From: an uncultured Rhodospirillaceae bacterium | GTDB taxonomy: Bacteria > Pseudomonadota > Alphaproteobacteria > RF32 > CAG-239 | Direction: 5' to 3' | DNA: 22,622 nt | NCBI GenBank assembly: GCA_900320035.1 | Contig: ONQU01000052.1 | Span: 1 to 22,622 of the forward strand | Shown here: positions 22,509-22,622 of the stretch, in pieces | How positions within the stretch are numbered: position 1 is the first letter of the stretch | Layout: every line of letters begins with the position of its first letter | The notes under the pieces: model-generated | What the model was told of the DNA's origin: nothing | What the model saw: the letters and a program-made list of their open reading frames with translations, nothing else | Databases searched by the model: none | Translations under genes and position numbers: made by a program

Positions 22509-22622
22509 CAACATTGTCATCCCTCGATTTCGCAGAAATCGTCGAGAGATCCTCGAATTAAAACAACATTGTCATCCCTCGATTTCGCAGAAATCGTCAA
22601 GGGATCTTCGAATTAAAACAAC
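22498..22622. repeat. 55-bp tandem repeat with embedded palindrome (continues past window)
   Basis: TCGAATTAAAACAACATTG recurs at 22498, 22553 and 22608, exactly 55 bases apart. Each full unit holds GTCATCCCTCGATTTCGCAG plus GAAATCGTC and a GGGATC or GAGATC end, an imperfect hairpin. The two full units differ at very few positions (GTCGAGAG versus GTCAAGGG; CC versus CT). The third is cut by the window edge. Confidence 0.9.

Larger units (their letters stand above)
22170..22622. other. Upstream region of the T4SS cluster: probable promoter then repeats
   Basis: No credible gene. The part next to pilin 1 (22170-22330) is AT-rich and carries a likely promoter. From about 22372 to the right edge it is repeat sequence: GTCATTCC words, a CCGCAC-GCCA-GTGCGG hairpin (22430-22445), the right arm of the 56-bp inverted repeat, and 55-bp tandem repeats. 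Confidence 0.75.

Overview
The window looks like chromosome of a low-GC, Gram-negative, probably host-associated alphaproteobacterium. Three observations support this. The order maf, RNase G, yacG is an alphaproteobacterial arrangement. The DksA has the single-cysteine form common in that class. There is an outer-membrane lipid-transport (Mla) locus and an envelope-spanning secretion system. The prepilin with an RSMIEM-type N-terminus and the dispersed palindromic GTCATTCC / GTCATCCCTCGATTTC repeats recall uncultivated gut alphaproteobacteria, but that narrower placement is inference.

Region 1 (1-4911, minus strand) is a compact housekeeping operon read in the order dksA, maf, rng, yacG, mlaE, mlaF, mlaD. 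Neighbours abut, overlap or lie 1 base apart (TAG-ATG, TGATG, GTGA, a 23-base overlap, ATGA, 1-base gap), which suggests translational coupling. mlaE carries an N-terminal STAS-like (MlaB-like) domain, and mlaD runs off the left edge.

Region 2 (5001-6801) holds a lone type IV prepilin-like gene on the minus strand. Facing away from it is a two-gene plus-strand unit: a small outer-membrane beta-barrel and a cysteine-rich membrane-anchored protein.

Region 3 (6803-22169, minus strand) is most of the window. It is part of a type IV secretion system (T4SS), read right to left: VirB2-like pilin 1 (119 aa), a broken GIY-YIG gene, pilin 2 (220 aa), pilin 3 (106 aa), pilin 4 (243 aa), an exported 166-aa protein, VirB3, the VirB4 ATPase, five consecutive exported cysteine-rich or coiled-coil proteins (215, 436, 228, 484 and 1388 aa), and VirB8. 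The five unrecognised proteins occupy the place where VirB5, VirB6 and VirB7 would be expected. No VirB6, VirB7, VirB9, VirB10, VirB11 or VirD4 is visible, so the system must be completed elsewhere or be reduced. Most boundaries in this run are short or overlapping, consistent with one long operon.

Region 4 is the repeat landscape around the pilin genes (20329-20523, 21343-21410, 22372-22622). A near-identical 56-bp element occurs in opposite orientation on either side of the pilin 1 / GIY-YIG / pilin 2 segment. Other palindromic repeats form a 30-bp-period array and a 55-bp-period array. Two strong hairpins follow pilin 1 and pilin 2. Together these suggest that the pilin locus has been expanded or rearranged through repeat elements. 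The most unusual content is the four-pilin set combined with the five-protein exported module, which may be a divergent T4SS surface apparatus.
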